DNA of 35,206 bases from Arthrobacter sp. Br18 (lineage in GTDB: Bacteria > Actinomycetota > Actinomycetes > Actinomycetales > Micrococcaceae): assembly GCF_000520555.1 (NCBI RefSeq), contig NZ_KI914877.1:1-35206 (forward strand), given 5' to 3'. The notes below the pieces were generated by a model, which was not told where the DNA came from, ran no database searches, and saw only the letters and a list, made by a program, of their open reading frames with translations. Each line of letters begins with the position of its first letter. Position 1 is the stretch's first letter. This document shows, in pieces, positions 34,058-35,206 of this stretch. Position numbers and translations under genes: made by a program.

Positions 34058-34210
34058 ATGGTTTGCAAGCAATCCCGTCACCGTGAGGGCCGGCACGTCG
34101 AAGGGACCTCAGGGCGCTTCAGCGCCGTCTATGGTCCGTGTACCGGCGAGATCCAGGCCCAAGTTCCGCAGACCGGTGCCGGTCTCGTGATGTCGGAGGG
34201 TAGCTCATGA
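34058..34210 (+). pseudogene. N-terminal scar of methylmalonate-semialdehyde dehydrogenase (mmsA)
   Basis: A 50-codon frame with a good ribosome site (AAAGGAG, 9 bases upstream). Residues from about 11 to 37, GRHVEGTSGRFSAVYGPCTG followed by EIQAQVP, match the start of CoA-acylating methylmalonate-semialdehyde dehydrogenase, an enzyme of about 500 residues in valine and inositol breakdown. After that the sequence ends in an unrelated tail, VMSEGSS, whose TGA overlaps the next ATG (ATGA). I infer an in-frame deletion that joined the first 37 codons to the end of the gene that used to precede the hydrolase. It may still be translated, but it cannot be active. Confidence 0.6.
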
Positions 34211-35206
34211 CGGGGAGGCACGTGGAGGAGAGCCCGGCGGCCGAGGTGCTGTTCGATCGGCGCGGCCGGCTGGGCGTGGTCACGCTGAACCGGCCCCAGG
34301 CCGTCAATGCGCTGACCGCAGGCATGGCCTCGGCCATGCTGGAGCAGCTGGCCCTTTGGGCGGACGATGACGCCGTGGCGACCGCGCTGATCCGCGGCGC
34401 CGGTCATCGGGGGTTGTGTGCCGGCGGGGACATCGTGGCCATCTACCGGGACATGCTCGACGGCGGCACCGCTACGGCCGAATTCTGGGCCGAGGAATAC
34501 CGGTTGAACTCTACGGTCTCGGGTTACCCCAAGCCGTATGTGGCTTTCATGGACGGTCTGGTCCTGGGCGGCGGAGTGGGCATCTCCGCGCACGGCTCGG
34601 TCAGGATCGTCACCGAACGCACCCGGATGGGCATGCCGGAGACCACCATCGGGTTCGTCCCCGACGTCGGGGGAACACTGCTGCTCTCCCGCTCACCAGG
34701 GGAGGCCGGCACCCATGCGGCTCTGACGGGCGCGCACCTGAGCGGCGCCGACGCCCTGTTCCTCGGCTTCGCGGACCACTTCGTTCCGTCCGCGAGGCTC
34801 GAGGAGCTCGCCGGGGCGCTGGAGAGCGAGAACGTGAACGCCGCCGTCGAACGCTTCGCCGAGGAGGCCCCGCCCTCCGCTCTCGCGGCGCAGCGGGAAT
34901 GGCTTGACGCCTGCTATTCGAGCGACGATGCGGAAGAGATCGTGCGTCGGCTGCGGGCCTGGGGCGGGGATACCGGAGGAGAGGCCGCCAAGGCGGCCGA
35001 CACGATCGACGCCAAATCGCCGACCGCCGTGAAAGTAGCGCTGGAATCCCTGCGCCGGGTCAGCGGGCTCAGCCTCGAGGAGGCGCTGGAACAGGAGTAC
35101 CGGGTGGGGCTGCGGTTCCTCGCCGGACCCGATTTCCGGGAAGGCATCCGCGCCCAGGTCGTGGACAAGGACCGTCACCCGCAGTGGCAGCCCGCCGGGC
35201 TGGCGG
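34207..35206 (+). CDS. 3-hydroxyisobutyryl-CoA hydrolase / enoyl-CoA hydratase family (3' end outside window)
   Basis: 333 codons are visible and the frame is open at the right edge. The crotonase fold is clear: LGVVTLNRPQAVNALTAGMA, the oxyanion-hole segment GLCAGGDIVAIYRDM, DGLVLGGGVGISAHGSVRIV and MPETTIGFVPDVGGTLLLSR with the catalytic Glu, followed by the long C-terminal part (KAADTIDAKSPTAVKVALES) that marks hydroxyisobutyryl-CoA hydrolases rather than hydratases. The enzyme hydrolyses the CoA ester in valine degradation. ATG at 34207, GGAGGG 6 bases upstream, overlapping the stop of the mmsA scar by the ATGA arrangement. Confidence 0.9.
   Translation, partial: MTGRHVEESPAAEVLFDRRGRLGVVTLNRPQAVNALTAGMASAMLEQLALWADDDAVATALIRGAGHRGLCAGGDIVAIYRDMLDGGTATAEFWAEEYRLNSTVSGYPKPYVAFMDGLVLGGGVGISAHGSVRIVTERTRMGMPETTIGFVPDVGGTLLLSRSPGEAGTHAALTGAHLSGADALFLGFADHFVPSARLEELAGALESENVNAAVERFAEEAPPSALAAQREWLDACYSSDDAEEIVRRLRAWGGDTGGEAAKAADTIDAKSPTAVKVALESLRRVSGLSLEEALEQEYRVGLRFLAGPDFREGIRAQVVDKDRHPQWQPAGLA

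Noticed and set aside
1-35206. CRISPR arrays, rRNA, tRNA, riboswitches
   Set aside because: I looked for repeat-spacer patterns, tRNA arms and common riboswitch cores and saw none that hold up; a covariance-model search was not possible here.

Overview
The window is high-GC DNA from an actinobacterium, most likely a member of the Micrococcaceae (Arthrobacter-like). Evidence for this is the complete Pup-proteasome locus with a GGQ-ending Pup, a single fused PafB-PafC regulator, RbpA, a polyprenol-phosphate mannosyltransferase and a HelY-type helicase next to tatC and tatA. No rRNA, tRNA, CRISPR array or replication origin was seen.

Left part (1-10041), accessory and mosaic: the 3' end of an ISL3-type transposase with a probable right inverted repeat; a secreted M6 zinc metalloprotease with its own promoter and a strong terminator; two small coupled genes of unknown function; a universal stress protein; a small PLDc_N membrane protein; an orphan lycopene cyclase; an aldo/keto reductase; and a lone AAA ATPase with a C-terminal DNA-binding-like segment and an operator-like repeat cluster. 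After this lies about 1.5 kb of decayed DNA. It holds a broken membrane-anchored protein gene (8483-9041), the two ends of a collapsed integrase gene (9042-9424), and an AT-rich palindrome.

Middle part (10042-17294), housekeeping: peptide deformylase, an S9 prolyl-oligopeptidase-type peptidase, RlmA-type 23S rRNA methyltransferase, RbpA behind a sigma-R-like promoter (GGGAAC-N18-GTTG) and ahead of a textbook terminator, polyprenol monophosphomannose synthase, and a YtcJ-like amidohydrolase.

Right part (17337-31841), all on the minus strand and read right to left: arc/mpa, dop, pup, prcB, prcA, pafA, an FKBP lipoprotein, a cytosolic FKBP, pafBC, a small membrane protein, tatA, tatC, helY. Stop and start codons overlap or nearly touch from arc to pafA, so this is one transcription and translation unit or a small number of them. 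Dop deamidates Pup, PafA ligates it, Arc unfolds pupylated proteins and PrcAB degrades them. PafBC is the linked DNA-damage regulator, and TatAC exports folded proteins.

Right edge (32016-35206): an acyl-CoA dehydrogenase divergent from a MarR regulator, then a 50-codon scar that looks like the N-terminus of methylmalonate-semialdehyde dehydrogenase, coupled to a 3-hydroxyisobutyryl-CoA hydrolase gene that runs off the window. A palindrome in the divergent promoter recurs in imperfect form before the scar, which suggests one MarR regulon. I found no clearly new multi-gene system. The best unknowns are the AAA ATPase and its repeats, the coupled small-gene pair, and the deletion scar in the valine-pathway operon.
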